Positions 42,756 through 54,200 of a stretch of 64,000 nucleotides of DNA are shown here, in pieces. The notes below the pieces were generated by a model that was not told the origin of the DNA, did not search any database, and saw only the letters and a list, made by a program, of their open reading frames with translations. Every line of letters begins with the position of its first letter. The stretch's first letter is position 1. The stretch comes from Terriglobia bacterium (GTDB lineage: Bacteria; Acidobacteriota; Terriglobia; UBA7540): positions 35,215 through 99,214 of the forward strand of contig JAIQGA010000002.1 in the NCBI GenBank assembly GCA_020072925.1, written 5' to 3'. The position numbers were made by a program, and so were the translations under genes.

Positions 42756-45700
42756 ATGAGGCAGACTCTTCCTATTCTTTCGGGTATTATGCACCGGCAA
42801 GATGCGATGTTGCGAAAGAACTTTCGCAGAGTTGCGTTTTGTTCGATGCTGTTAATAATGGTACTTCCAGCAGTAAGTTACTCTCAAATCAATACCGGTG
42901 GCATCCTCGGGAGGGTTACGGACCCTTCGGGAGCCGTGGTCGCCAATGCCAAAGTGACGCTCGCGAATCTTGGAACCGGCGTTGAGGTAGAGGGCAGCGT
43001 CACCCCGACAGGTGACTACGCTTTTCGGGGATTAGCGCCGGGAATGTACAAACTCACCGTGACGGCGCCGGGTTTCACCACGTTTGAAGAGACTAACATC
43101 CCGGTGACAGTGGCCACGACTGCTAATCGTGACGTACAACTGACACTGGGTGCAACGACCACGGCCGTTACCGTCACGGCCAGCGCGGTTGCTCTCCAGA
43201 CCGCATCCGCCCAGCTGGGAACAACGGTCGGGGAGCGCGAAGTGCGCGACCTGCCCCTTAATGGCCGGAATTTTACCCAGTTGCTGGTCATGACGGCCGG
43301 GGCGGCCAGTCCAGGGACGACGGGCATTTGGGGCAACCCCCAGGCGGGTGACTACCGACAGCCCTCCATCAACGGACAGGACACGAATTCAACCGGGTTC
43401 GTTCTGGACGGAACCAACAATCGCTCCAACTTCTCAGGCGGGATTTCGGTGGCGCCTATCGTCGATGACATTGAAGAGTTCAAAGTCGTCAGCCACTCCG
43501 ACTCGGTGGAGTACACGGGATACCTTGGTGGCTACGTGAACGTCGTCACCAAGAGCGGAACGAACAATTACCACGGGGCCGCCTGGGAATTCCTGCGAAA
43601 TGACAAGCTGGACGCAAGGAATCCATTCCTGCCCAATGTCAACCCACTAAAGCAAAACCAATTCGGCGGCAACTTCGGCGGGCCCATTATCCATAACCGC
43701 CTTTTCGCCTTTGGCAGTTACCAGGGCTTCCGTCAGCGCATTGGGAGCACAAGTTACTACGCGGTTCCCACACCGGCACAGATCGCTGGCGACTTCACTT
43801 ACAAAGTGGACGGAGTGACGCCGGAATTACCTATCTATAACATTTACAGCACCCGGGTTGACCCTAATGATCCGACCAATCACATCCGCGATCGATTCAT
43901 GTGCGACGCGGGCGGGGCACCGATTGCGCCGAATGCGGACGGGACACAGACGGGCGGCACAGCCTGCAACAAGGTCCCGACGGCGTTGCTCAATCCATTC
44001 GCGCTACACTACGCCACTCTCTTTCCTGCTCCTGTCTCCACGCCGGTTCCTCTCACCAACGGACTCGACACGGCGCCCCAGAAGCAGAGCCAGGACTTTT
44101 GGAATGTCCGCGGCGACTATCAAATTAGTTCTTCACAACAGATCTCGGGGCGGTACAGCCACATCAACAGCCCCAACACGACGAGCGGCGGGATCATCGG
44201 CTCATCGTTCCTGCGTGATAGTTTCGGGTACAACATTGCCGCCAATTACAGCTACACGATCACGCCGTCGACGGTATTTCACGCCAATTTTGGACACACC
44301 TGGATCAACCTGCACCTCAGCAGCGTCTGGGACAAACTCGATTACGACAGCTTCGTGTTTCCGGTTTGGCCCTGGGCCTGCAACTTGAGCACCGGCTTTG
44401 GGTCACATAACTGCTGGGCGCCGTTGCAGAATATTCCGGGCTATGCCCAGGTCAATAACTTCAACACGCATGTGGGCCAGACCAACATCTGGGAAGGTAC
44501 GCCGACCCTGGATCACATTCATGGAAACCATTTCATCAAGGTCGGAGGCACCTTCGCACGTCACAGGATTTGGGCGGTCACCCAGCGTATGTTCGCGAAC
44601 TACAGTAACGTGCAAACCGCCGATCTGAACAATCTCGGCAATACAGGCGCCTCGGTAGCCTCCTTCATGCTGGGTTTACCGTATGGTGGCGAGATGGCTG
44701 ACACTTATCCCGGCACACAGCAGCCATCTTGGACCTGGGGGGGCTTTGCCCAAGATCAGTGGAAAATCAGTTCGAAATTGACTCTCAACTACGGCTTACG
44801 TTGGGATCTGTTCAACCCCGGACAATACGGCACCAAAGGTACAACCAATTACTACAGCGGCCGCATGGACGTATTGCGGGGAATCTACTGGATTCCTGCC
44901 AATCCTGGATCTTGCGCGCAAAAGGGCGCGGCGCCCTGCATCCCCACACCGGATGGATCTCTGCCCGCTCACGTCGAGATTGCTCCCAACCACAAGATCT
45001 CTCAAGTGGTGTGGGACAACTGGGCGCCCCGCATAGGACTGGCATACCGGCTGAGGGGAAATACAGTTCTGCGCGCGGGTATCGGCCGCTACTATGATAC
45101 CTGGGGCAACGTTGATGTGTTGATCGTTCAGTCGGAAGGCTTGTGGCCAGACAGCAAAGCAGTGGCCGCCGCCAACAGGAACAGCATCTACTTTGATGGC
45201 ACGACAACAGAAAACCCGTTGGGCATCGTCATTGGTGCGGGCAAGCAACCTGATCCCAATGGGCCCTTTAACCTCGTTCGAAACTGGCTGGATCCTGCCT
45301 ACAAGAACCCATACGTCGACCAATGGAACGTGGGAATCGAGCAGCAGTTTGGGCCGTCCACAATGCTCGAGGTCAACTACGTAGGGTCAAGGGGCCGGCG
45401 GACTGTCTGGAACAATTTCTTGGGCCAAGCACCCACACCTGGCCCGGGGGATCCGACCCTGCGCCAGCCATTCTCTTACATCCCTCCTGCGCAGGTTTAC
45501 ACCGACTGGGGTCGGAACTGGTATAACGCGTTACAGTTAACCATGAAACGGCGGGCAGTTCGGGGGCTGTCATACCAACTGGTCTATACCTGGTCGAAGA
45601 ATGAGGACCTGAACGGCGGCCAGGACGATTACCACCTCATGAATGAAAAGGGCATCTCGGGCAATAACCTCGCCCACGTGCTCGCCTTCGGTTGGACGTA

Positions 45701-46208
45701 TGAAATGCCCTTCGGCAAGGGGAAGAAGTTCTCTTCAAGCAGCAGGGCTGCTAATGCCATTATTGGCGGCTGGCAGCTCAACGGTCTCCTCCAAGTTACA
45801 TCGGGTCTCCCTTACGGGATGTACTACTGCGGGGATACCGCCAATGTCGGCCGCACCGACTGCTACATGCGACCGAACATGGTGGGCAACCCGAAGGTCT
45901 CAAATCCCACGATTTCGCGGTGGTTTGACCCGAGCGCATTCGCGGTCGCGGCTAATTACACTTTCGGAAATTCGCCGCGAAACTTCCTTCAGACTGATGG
46001 TCTATTTAACCTCGACTCCTCAATCTTCCGGAATTTTGCGATTACGGAAAAGACTAGCCTGCAGTTCCGTTTTGAGGCCTTCAACATAACCAACACTCCA
46101 ACGTGGGGTTACCCGAACACGAACATCCAGTCGGGTTCGGCCGGAGTTATCGGCGGCACGCGCTCCACGGAGCGGCAACTCCAGTTTGCGTTGAAACTCT
46201 ATTTCTGA
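42756..46208 (+). CDS. TonB-dependent outer-membrane receptor with carboxypeptidase-regulatory-like domain
   Basis: A 1150-residue outer-membrane receptor. The start at 42756 follows AAGGAGG; the hydrophobic signal segment FCSMLLIMVLPAVSYSQ comes about 30 residues in. Residues about 45-130 are a carboxypeptidase-regulatory-like beta-sandwich (GGILGRVTDPSGAVVANAKV). The plug domain carries DLPLNGRNFTQLL and FVLDGTNNRSNFSGG. The remainder is a long beta-barrel with NPFLPNVNPLKQNQFGGNFG and many aromatic-rich strands, and the protein ends in Phe, the usual outer-membrane signal. Such Oar-like receptors are typical of Acidobacteria. It is divergent from LacI and heads the plus-strand glycosidase genes, so it probably binds and imports the glycan or its fragments. 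Confidence 0.92.
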   Translation: MRQTLPILSGIMHRQDAMLRKNFRRVAFCSMLLIMVLPAVSYSQINTGGILGRVTDPSGAVVANAKVTLANLGTGVEVEGSVTPTGDYAFRGLAPGMYKLTVTAPGFTTFEETNIPVTVATTANRDVQLTLGATTTAVTVTASAVALQTASAQLGTTVGEREVRDLPLNGRNFTQLLVMTAGAASPGTTGIWGNPQAGDYRQPSINGQDTNSTGFVLDGTNNRSNFSGGISVAPIVDDIEEFKVVSHSDSVEYTGYLGGYVNVVTKSGTNNYHGAAWEFLRNDKLDARNPFLPNVNPLKQNQFGGNFGGPIIHNRLFAFGSYQGFRQRIGSTSYYAVPTPAQIAGDFTYKVDGVTPELPIYNIYSTRVDPNDPTNHIRDRFMCDAGGAPIAPNADGTQTGGTACNKVPTALLNPFALHYATLFPAPVSTPVPLTNGLDTAPQKQSQDFWNVRGDYQISSSQQISGRYSHINSPNTTSGGIIGSSFLRDSFGYNIAANYSYTITPSTVFHANFGHTWINLHLSSVWDKLDYDSFVFPVWPWACNLSTGFGSHNCWAPLQNIPGYAQVNNFNTHVGQTNIWEGTPTLDHIHGNHFIKVGGTFARHRIWAVTQRMFANYSNVQTADLNNLGNTGASVASFMLGLPYGGEMADTYPGTQQPSWTWGGFAQDQWKISSKLTLNYGLRWDLFNPGQYGTKGTTNYYSGRMDVLRGIYWIPANPGSCAQKGAAPCIPTPDGSLPAHVEIAPNHKISQVVWDNWAPRIGLAYRLRGNTVLRAGIGRYYDTWGNVDVLIVQSEGLWPDSKAVAAANRNSIYFDGTTTENPLGIVIGAGKQPDPNGPFNLVRNWLDPAYKNPYVDQWNVGIEQQFGPSTMLEVNYVGSRGRRTVWNNFLGQAPTPGPGDPTLRQPFSYIPPAQVYTDWGRNWYNALQLTMKRRAVRGLSYQLVYTWSKNEDLNGGQDDYHLMNEKGISGNNLAHVLAFGWTYEMPFGKGKKFSSSSRAANAIIGGWQLNGLLQVTSGLPYGMYYCGDTANVGRTDCYMRPNMVGNPKVSNPTISRWFDPSAFAVAANYTFGNSPRNFLQTDGLFNLDSSIFRNFAITEKTSLQFRFEAFNITNTPTWGYPNTNIQSGSAGVIGGTRSTERQLQFALKLYF

Positions 46209-46306
46209 ACGCCAGACTGGTACGGTAAGCGAAAGAGATCAACGAACCTGAACAGAGCGAATTGAAACTTGTGGATACTGTAGGTTCCTAGAAGTTAAGG
46301 GTAGAA

Positions 46307-46335
46307 GGGGAGGAGTTGCGGGGCAACTCCTCCCC
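46307..46335 (+). terminator. perfect hairpin between the receptor and TPR genes
   Basis: Arms at 46307-46318 and 46324-46335 pair over 12 bp around a CGGGG loop, 98 bp after the receptor stop. No T-run follows. The left arm contains a GGAGG-like ribosome site for a TTG at 46316, which would be buried in the stem; this is one reason to start the TPR gene further down. Confidence 0.5.
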
Positions 46336-46375
46336 ATTACCAAGGCGTGCATGGTCTGTGGGCAGAGCGCGAGCA

Positions 46376-48100
46376 ATGCGGGCTCCCTTCGTAGTGGTAA
46401 AAGGGCAAGGCTACGACTCGAAGCAAGGCCCACAGATTTGGTTTCTTTTGCTCCTTGTGTCACTTGGGGTGTGGTTGCACGGCCACCCGGCGTTATCCCA
46501 GACAACTGGCCTCGAACTCGGCCAGAAGCCGCCGTCAACCCCCGGCGCGGCTGAACTTGAGCGAACCACCCGCGAGCTCCGGTCCCTCGGTTCCGGATCC
46601 CAGACAGCAGAGGAAGAACGCTACCAGAAAGCGCTCGGAGACTTTCGGGCGGGTAAACTCGAGCAGGCCGCTCAGGAGTTACGGCTACTCCATTCCGCCG
46701 TCGCCTCTAACGCCTTGGGTGTAGTCCTCGAATCCATGGGCGACCATGCGGGCGCGCAGGCAGCTTTCCAGGAGGCTTTGAAGCTCCAGCCAGACTTTGC
46801 GGTCGCGGACAACAACTTGGCGAAACTTTTGCTGGAGCAGGGTAGAACCTCGGCAGCGATCTCCCAGCTTGAGTCCACCCTCCACAGAAGTCGCGGAGAC
46901 GACGACACGAGGTTTTCGATGCGGATGCTGCTGGCCAAGGCTTACGCTGCGGACGGGCAAGGCAAACGCGTGGCCGAGACCCTGGAAACCCTCTTGGCTG
47001 AGAGGCCAGGATCCGCCGAGGTTCGCATCTACCTGGCCATGACCTATGCGTCGTCAGGCTCGCTCGACGCAGCGGTCACACAATACCGCGAAGGCCTGCG
47101 TCTGAAACCCGACGATTGCAGCGCACTGATGGGCCTCGCTAAGGCGTTGCTTGAATTGCGCAAGGGTTCTGATGCGACTCCCTACCTCCTAGAATACGTT
47201 CGCCTCCGGCCTAACGATGGCGAAGGGTATTACTATCTGGGGCGCTCTCTTCGCGATACAGGGAACTTGAAAGAAGCTGCCGAGACGCTCCTACAGGCTG
47301 CCCGTCTCAGTCCTGAAGACTACCAGTTCAGGTATCAAGCTGGCATGGCGCTGTGGCGGATAGGGGAGATGGACGCAGCTTTGTCACAATTCGAAGCCGC
47401 CAAGCGCCTGAAGCCGGATGATGTCGAAGCCCATACTGCGATAGCCCGCCTGCTTCGGTCACTGGGAAGAGAGGAGGCGGCACGGGAGGCGAGCGAGACG
47501 GCCGATCGGCTAGGCTCGCAGAAAACGCGGCATGACCAAGCAGCATTCCAAATCGCCAGGGGCAATTTGCTTCTTGAGCAGGGGGATTTGAAGGAGGCAG
47601 CGGATAGGTATCGTCAGGCCGTGGAGCTTTATCCGGAAAACGCCAGGGCACGGAGTAATCTTGGTCTCGTCCTTGCTCGTCTGGGTGATCCACAAGGCGC
47701 AAAGCGCGAACTCAAAAAAGCGATTGCGTTGGATCCCAACCTAGCACTCGCGTGCAACGCTCTGGGCACCATATATATGCAAGAGGGACACGTTTCGGAA
47801 GCCCAGGCCGCCTTCCAAAAAGCGATCAGCGTAGATCCCCAGTATGCCGAAGCCAAGAGTAACCTGGGGACTCTTTATGCCAGGCTGGGACGGAATGCCG
47901 AAGCTGTGGCTCTTTTCGAGGAGGCCACTGAGGATTCTCCCCAGTACCCGCAGTCTTATTTGAACTGGGGTCTGGTTCTTGCCAGCCAAGGCAGCCTGAG
48001 CAAGGCGAAGGAGATGTTTGAGAAGGCGCTGCAACTCTCGCCGAATCTCGCGGAAGCCCGCAAAGCGCTGCAACTCGTCGAGGAATCATCCAAGCGCTAA
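46376..48100 (+). CDS. exported TPR-repeat protein
   Basis: About 574 residues from ATG 46376; a TTG at 46316 in the same frame lies inside a hairpin and is less likely. Residues about 20-42 are a Sec-type signal (IWFLLLLVSLGVWLHGHPAL). The rest is a chain of tetratricopeptide repeats of 34 residues, with typical pairs such as ALGVVLESMGDHAGAQAAFQ, ALKLQPDFAVADNNLAKLLL, and near the C-terminus AKSNLGTLYARLGRNAEAVA. About twelve repeats can be made out. TPR proteins bind other proteins; here it could assist the receptor or organise the exported enzymes, as it lies directly between the receptor and hydrolase genes. Confidence 0.88.
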   Translation: MRAPFVVVKGQGYDSKQGPQIWFLLLLVSLGVWLHGHPALSQTTGLELGQKPPSTPGAAELERTTRELRSLGSGSQTAEEERYQKALGDFRAGKLEQAAQELRLLHSAVASNALGVVLESMGDHAGAQAAFQEALKLQPDFAVADNNLAKLLLEQGRTSAAISQLESTLHRSRGDDDTRFSMRMLLAKAYAADGQGKRVAETLETLLAERPGSAEVRIYLAMTYASSGSLDAAVTQYREGLRLKPDDCSALMGLAKALLELRKGSDATPYLLEYVRLRPNDGEGYYYLGRSLRDTGNLKEAAETLLQAARLSPEDYQFRYQAGMALWRIGEMDAALSQFEAAKRLKPDDVEAHTAIARLLRSLGREEAAREASETADRLGSQKTRHDQAAFQIARGNLLLEQGDLKEAADRYRQAVELYPENARARSNLGLVLARLGDPQGAKRELKKAIALDPNLALACNALGTIYMQEGHVSEAQAAFQKAISVDPQYAEAKSNLGTLYARLGRNAEAVALFEEATEDSPQYPQSYLNWGLVLASQGSLSKAKEMFEKALQLSPNLAEARKALQLVEESSKR

Positions 48101-48513
48101 TATTAATGGGCTTAACAAGGCACGAGTATTGTGAGACGAAGCTCGAAGTAATCCTCGGCCTCCAAAATTCGCCTGAAGGTTTCTACGGATGAAGAGGTGG
48201 CAATGGTCGTTCTCGACCAACGGGCCCACTTCACAGTTACCCGCCGTTTGGCCTGACGCGGGGTCACCCTCCTTCACGGCTGCGCTGCCTTTCAGGGGGG
48301 AAGTCCAGGGCAATGGTAGCGGCCGTACACGGCCTCGCACACATGCTTGAGAGCAAGAAGCTTTAGGGAAGCTCATCACCCGCGCAGCAATTGAAGTCAA
48401 TCTGGCACCTGTTTCTTGGCGCGGCTGACTTGATCGCTCGAGGCACGGACCCGGGGGAGAATCGTTCGTGCATGCCGATTTTTCCTAAATCCCAGAGCTG
48501 GAAGGAGGAAGAA
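48101..48513. other. intergenic region, nothing recognised
   Basis: About 410 bp between the TPR and GH94-like genes. The plus-strand frame is open from 48391, but the ribosome site GAAGGAGG and the Tat signal place the real start at 48514. No promoter or RNA is evident. Confidence 0.35.
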
Positions 48514-51042
48514 ATGAAAAGGCGAGATTTCTTAACGGCGGCCGCGCTGTCGGGCGGTGCCTGGATGGCTTTGGATGTGGGCCAGTCCACTGATCAAAGA
48601 AGCGATGAGGAGGCAACGCCCCCGCGGAGCGACAAATCTCCCTATTATGAATTTTCCTCGGACAACAGAGAATGCGTCATCCACCGACATGATACGCCTG
48701 TACCCTGGATGAATCTGCTGGGCAATGACCGGTTTGTCGCGTGGGTCTGTCACAACGGGAACATCGTCGAAAGTTGTTTAGTTAACAATGACAGCAATCG
48801 ACTGACCAACCATCAGTCCGGCTACTTGTACATCAGAGATGCGGACAGCGGAGACTACTTCCTTCTGAATTCGCCGAGAAAGGGATCAACCTGGCAGGCC
48901 GTACAAGGGCTCGGCTATACACGAATTAATACGACCGACCTGCAGTTGACCGTCGCAGGAACCTACTTTGTGCCGAGAGATGAAGACGTCTTAATCTGGC
49001 TGGTCACGATCACGAACAACGCTTCGCGGAGCCGGAACGTGGATACCTTCGGTCTGGTGGAGTGGTGTCTCGGTGATCCGTATCGATTCACCGTGCTTCC
49101 CGGTGGGGATTTCCCGGGGCTCATGAACAATTTCAAGAAAGTTGAATTCAGAAATAACACACTCTACGCGAATAACTACGCCTGGGGCGCACTAGGTGAA
49201 TTCATGGGCCAGAAAGCCTGGCCATATACGGGTTTCTTTGCAAGTAACCTGCCCGTCAAGAGTTTTGACTGTGACAAGTTCCTGTTCCTCGGGCCCACCG
49301 GCAGTTTCAGGAATCCCGACGCAGTTCGGAGAGGAGGCTGCGCCAGCAAGCCTGCGTTCGGCTTCTCGGATTTTCCCCTGGGAGTCCTTCAATCCTCGCT
49401 CAAGTTGGGGGCGGGCGAGAGCCAGACACTTGTCCTCATTCTAGGACTTGTGAGGGAAGACTCCCAGGCGTTCAGAATATTCGAAAAGTACGGGAACCCA
49501 GCCGCGGCCAAAGACGCTTTCCTGGAGGTCCAGGACTTCTGGAAAAAGTATGTCGAGCAGTCCTTCGTGGTAACGACACCAGACTTGGGCAATGATCGGC
49601 TCGTCAATGTTTGGATCAAGTACCAGCATAGGGCTTCCATGCTGCAAAATCTGAACACGGGTCGAAGAGGCTCCGGGGTGTGGGCACCCGCTTATGGGTA
49701 TGGCGGAGGAAGGATGTCCGATATTCGCGAGGTCGGCAATGTGCCTTGCGACCTGGAACTGATCAAGGAAGACATTCTCGATTACCTTGAGTGGAGAGGG
49801 CCCCTGCTACTGAAGAGTGATGTGGATCTGAAATGGAAGCCTGCGCCCGCTCCCCGGCCGTCTCGGCCATATCCCGGCGATGGGCGTGGATTGTGGCCGT
49901 ATCCCGTTTGTTGGTATATCAAGGAGACGGGAGACTTCTCTTTCCTTGAGACCGAACTGCACCCTACAGCACACCACCCTTGGATGCCAAAGACCGGACC
50001 CAAGACAGTCTTCGCAGCTATGAAGGGTGCTGTGGATTGGGCGCAAGGAGGGCTTAGCGAACGCGGCCTCCCTCGCCTCAATCCGGGTTACGGCGACTGG
50101 AATGATGCCCTGAGTCTCATTAGCCGGGAGGGAAAAGGGGAATCGATTCTGACGGCGATGGAACTTTGTTACATGCTGCAGCAGTGTATCGAGCTGGCCA
50201 AGGTGTGGAACAAGCCGCAGGACGCCGAAAAGTGGGCGAGGCAGTATGAACGCATCAAGTCGGCTGTGAACACATTCGCCTGGGACGGTGAGTGGTATTT
50301 GCGCGCATTCACCGACGAAGGCAATCCCGTCGGCGGTTCACGCTGTGAGCAAGGAAAGATTTATCTCGAAGTCCAAGCCTTGGCGGTGCTCAGCGGAGTG
50401 GCCGACGAGGAGAGAGCCGCCAAGTGCCTGAAGTCCGTTGATGATCTGTTGATGACCGAACTTGGTCCCCGCCTCTGCGCCCCATACACCAAGCCGGCAC
50501 TCGATGTTGGCCTTGTCGGCGATTTTGGCCCCGGGTGGCGGGAGAATGGTGGTATCTGGAACCGAACTACGGGCTGGACGGTGATGGCCAATTGTTTGGC
50601 CGACCGTGCTAATCAAGCTTATGAGATGTATCGGCGTGCTTCCGTGAGCAATGCCAGCAAAGATATCGATCGGTTCTGGCTGCCGCCTTATGTCTATCCA
50701 GAGTACTACGTGGGCATCGGACCGGATTTTGGCCGTGGACAATTCCAATGGTGCATGGGCAAGGCAGGGACGATGTGGCGGGCGTATGTTTACTACATCC
50801 TTGGAGTCAGGCCAGTGTTTGCAGGGTTGCTAGTCGATCCCAAGATACCGAAGGAGTGGCCCGGCTTCAAATTGAGGCGAACATTCCGCGGCGCTACGTA
50901 CGCGATCGAGGTTTCCAACCCTAAAGGCGTTAGCTTCGGTGTGCAATCGCTGGTGGTGGATGGGAAACCGATCCAAGGGAACGTCCTTCCCGCGTACGCA
51001 GATGGAAAGACACACGATATCAAAGTCACACTCGGGACGTAA
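48514..51042 (+). CDS. Tat-exported GH94-like glycoside phosphorylase/hydrolase
   Basis: An 842-residue protein related to glycoside hydrolase family 94 (formerly GT36), whose known members are phosphorylases of cellobiose and similar beta-glucosides. Residues 1-25 are a Tat-type signal (KRRDFLTAAALSGGAW). The N-terminal beta-sandwich has NLLGNDRFVAWVCHNGNIVE. The (alpha/alpha)6 domain holds PGYGDWNDAL near residue 526 with the expected catalytic Asp, GGIWNRTTGWTVMA, and GKAGTMWRAYVYYILGVRP with IPKEWPGFKLRRTFRGATY at the end. Those last blocks match the end of GH94 enzymes. Export is odd for a phosphorylase, which needs cytoplasmic phosphate, so a hydrolytic relative is possible. It follows the TPR gene and precedes other exported enzymes. 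Confidence 0.75.
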   Translation: MKRRDFLTAAALSGGAWMALDVGQSTDQRSDEEATPPRSDKSPYYEFSSDNRECVIHRHDTPVPWMNLLGNDRFVAWVCHNGNIVESCLVNNDSNRLTNHQSGYLYIRDADSGDYFLLNSPRKGSTWQAVQGLGYTRINTTDLQLTVAGTYFVPRDEDVLIWLVTITNNASRSRNVDTFGLVEWCLGDPYRFTVLPGGDFPGLMNNFKKVEFRNNTLYANNYAWGALGEFMGQKAWPYTGFFASNLPVKSFDCDKFLFLGPTGSFRNPDAVRRGGCASKPAFGFSDFPLGVLQSSLKLGAGESQTLVLILGLVREDSQAFRIFEKYGNPAAAKDAFLEVQDFWKKYVEQSFVVTTPDLGNDRLVNVWIKYQHRASMLQNLNTGRRGSGVWAPAYGYGGGRMSDIREVGNVPCDLELIKEDILDYLEWRGPLLLKSDVDLKWKPAPAPRPSRPYPGDGRGLWPYPVCWYIKETGDFSFLETELHPTAHHPWMPKTGPKTVFAAMKGAVDWAQGGLSERGLPRLNPGYGDWNDALSLISREGKGESILTAMELCYMLQQCIELAKVWNKPQDAEKWARQYERIKSAVNTFAWDGEWYLRAFTDEGNPVGGSRCEQGKIYLEVQALAVLSGVADEERAAKCLKSVDDLLMTELGPRLCAPYTKPALDVGLVGDFGPGWRENGGIWNRTTGWTVMANCLADRANQAYEMYRRASVSNASKDIDRFWLPPYVYPEYYVGIGPDFGRGQFQWCMGKAGTMWRAYVYYILGVRPVFAGLLVDPKIPKEWPGFKLRRTFRGATYAIEVSNPKGVSFGVQSLVVDGKPIQGNVLPAYADGKTHDIKVTLGT

Positions 51043-51218
51043 AGCAGTACCGGACGCCGACAGGAATCGGATGCCAAGCAGGAAGGCCATTGACTCGCAG
51101 GAGTCTGATTGTGGCGAGCTGGCGGTCCACGCGAGATCACTCAGCGCCATAAGTAGCGCGCAAGCTGTCTCCGAGAAAGGCGTCTCGCTGGCCGTTGATG
51201 TGGCGGGAGGTTGTAAAT

Positions 51219-54200
51219 ATGACGACGTTCAACAGACGGAGATTCATACAAGCGGTTGGAGGCACGGTCGGTTCAGTCGGGTCCTGGGCGGCACCTCTGC
51301 CGTCGGTTCATTTGAGTTTAGGCAAAGATACTAACGCGCTTGGCGACAGGAGTCAGGCCCCCTCAGTGGATCTACAAGTTGACTTTAGCGTGCGTGTTGA
51401 TATCCGAGAAAACCTTTACGACCGATGGACCGTCGTTTCCAACCCCTACGGAATGCACGGAGAAAACGACGGGCTGCCCGCCACCCCCGCTTGTTCTTTC
51501 AATGAAACCACTTACTATGGACAGGCCTTCGGAACAGAGCCGGCAACCGGCAGCTTTCCGGGCCAGGCTCTGATAACGGGCTTCGAAGGCCGACGCCTCG
51601 TCAATTCGAAAAATAGGAATCTTGGAACGTTCATCGGCGAGTTGCAATCGGACCTTTTCGAAATCAAGGGCGAGAGGATTGATTTCTTGATCGGCGGCGG
51701 CGACTTTGAAGGCCAGACTTGCATAAACCTGTTTGTCGAAAGCAAGCCGCAGGACTTTCAAAAAGTGCGAACCGCGGCGGGGGACCGCAATCTTAAGCTC
51801 GTTCGCAAACAGTGGGACGTCTCAGCATGGAAAGGGCGACAAGCGTATTTGCAAATTCTTGACTACGCGCCAGTCGAAAGATGGGGGAACCACGCCGCCG
51901 TTTCCTTTCCCGAGGACGACTACGGATTCATTCTTCTCGATGACATTCGCCAGACGGACGCCCAGGGAAATCGCGTTTCCGAAGGTTACGATCGGGAACA
52001 CAACTTCGACTTCGAGCGCGTCAGGACGCCTCAGTATCAAATCCAGCCTGCCCGCGTTGCCATTTCACTCCGCGCGGGTGAGGAGCAAACCCGGCAATTC
52101 ATCGTCACCCAACATGGTCAGAAGGTAGGGGAGTTTTCGCTTGCGTTGCGTGCCGCCCAGGTGGGAAGTGGGCTTTGCAAATGTGACCAACAATGGCGCT
52201 ATCGTGGTGAACCGCTTGAAGGAGTCAAGTTCGAAACCATCCTGAGAACGCCCATTGCCATTCAAGAATGCGAGTACTATCTGCATCCTGGCGTTCTCTA
52301 CAACGGAAATTTGACCGCCGAAAGGTGCCATTACCTGGGTGAAGACTTTCCTGAAGACACGCTAACCCTTCCGGGAGGTTTTTCGGTCGAAGATAAGAAT
52401 TGGGTAGTGGGCGGATGGGTCGAGCCCCAACCCAGCGGCACCGAGCCAAAAATGAGCGTGCGACTTCAGGAAAATCATTCAACAAACCGTTTTGAAGCGG
52501 TCTATTTGCTGCCGGAATCCACCCAGTTCGGGAGAAGATTGTTCTTAGATGCCGACACCCGCCTGACTGTTGAAAACGGACTTGAGGTCATGAAGACTCT
52601 CTATTATTACTCGGCCCGCAAAGAGATCTTCCCTGACACCTTAAGCACCCGTCAGGGCTACGGCCAGGTTATCAGGATAGGATGGTCCACGCTCTTTCCG
52701 AAATCACCCACAAATCCTCCCCACTCCTTGGCTGAAGATTACGAGTTGAGAACTAAATCGATGCTCGATCCGCGGGCCTTGATGCAGGAAGTGGTGATGG
52801 GGGGCCGAAGTTATCGAGTTTTCTTCGTGGGCCGCTGGGTTCTCGGAAAAAACTTCGAATTCAGTGAAGAATACGTCCCCAAACCCTACTTTCACAATTA
52901 CGCCGGTTTTTCCTGGTCGGGCATGGCAGGTTTGGCTTCCTACACCGCTTTCAAGGAATACCTCCGCACCTCTCAGAGTGCAGCCCGCCGGGTGGCGGAA
53001 GACACGATGGATTTCTTTGTAGACCATGGAATGTCGCCATTGGGTATTCTGTATTCCGTGTACTTCGAAAAAGGGGGGTTTTACGGCGGAGGAGACCCCC
53101 TCAGCGCAGGTGGGGGATTTGGCACATACGGACAAATGGAAAACATTGACATGTGCCCTCTAGGAGAAAGCCTCTATTGGTATATCAAATGTTACCGGCT
53201 ACTAAAGGACGCGGGAATTGCCGATAAGAGAAAATGGGTTGAGGCGGTACAGTCCTCACTGGATAAGATCCCGGATCTATACCCTGATGGCGACATTCCG
53301 GGGCGTATTAACGGCAGAACCGGCAGGGCAGGGATTAGAAATATAGACGTTCTCTATTGGTCGGCATCACCGCACACTCAATACTGGAATCGACCCGAGC
53401 GGGTGGTCTACCCCAAACCATCGGAAGGGGGGCCTACAACCTTTACCTACCTGGTTTGGGCACTGGTCGCGTTTTACCAGTTGTCTGGCCAAGCCAAGTA
53501 TCTCGATTACGCGAAGAAGATCGGTGACCAGATCCTTCTAGTCCTGGCACGATATGGGACCTTCTCAGGTTCTGAAATGGATTTTTTCAATATCGACAAG
53601 CGGGGGAGTCACGCAGCGTTTGCCGCAATGAATTACCTTTACGAGGTGACGCACGACCCTAAGTGGCTCGAGGGAGCCGTGCAATGTGCGAATTCGTTTT
53701 CTACATGGCAGTACGCATACAATGTTAATTTTGATCGCTATCGAAATCTTCCCCTTGGCCATTTCGACTATAGAACGATCGGCGGCACGCCGGTTGACAT
53801 CAAATTCAGCACCAACAACCTGGTGTTTGATCAAGGCGCGGAAGAATTTCTCAAGCTCTGGAACGTGACGGGAGAAAAGGAGTGGTTTGAGAGAGCCAGG
53901 GCGCTTCTTCATCAGGGAACCGAGAGCACTTTAACTGAAACCAAGCGGCAATGGCTGAATGAAAACTATCAGGGACCGGGAAGGGGAATCATCCGCGCCT
54001 TCAATCCTAACGTCGGATTTGATTCGCATTGTCTCGGTGGAGGGACAGAAGACGTTCTGCCGGCATGGCCGTTCAAAGGCAATTGGACCACCAAACACGC
54101 GGCCATTCTCAGTATGTATATGCTGGCTGAGGCATTGCCCGTGGGAGAGATTCTCCAGAAGTATGGGAGCATCTGCTACAGCTTCAAGTGGAGATACGGT

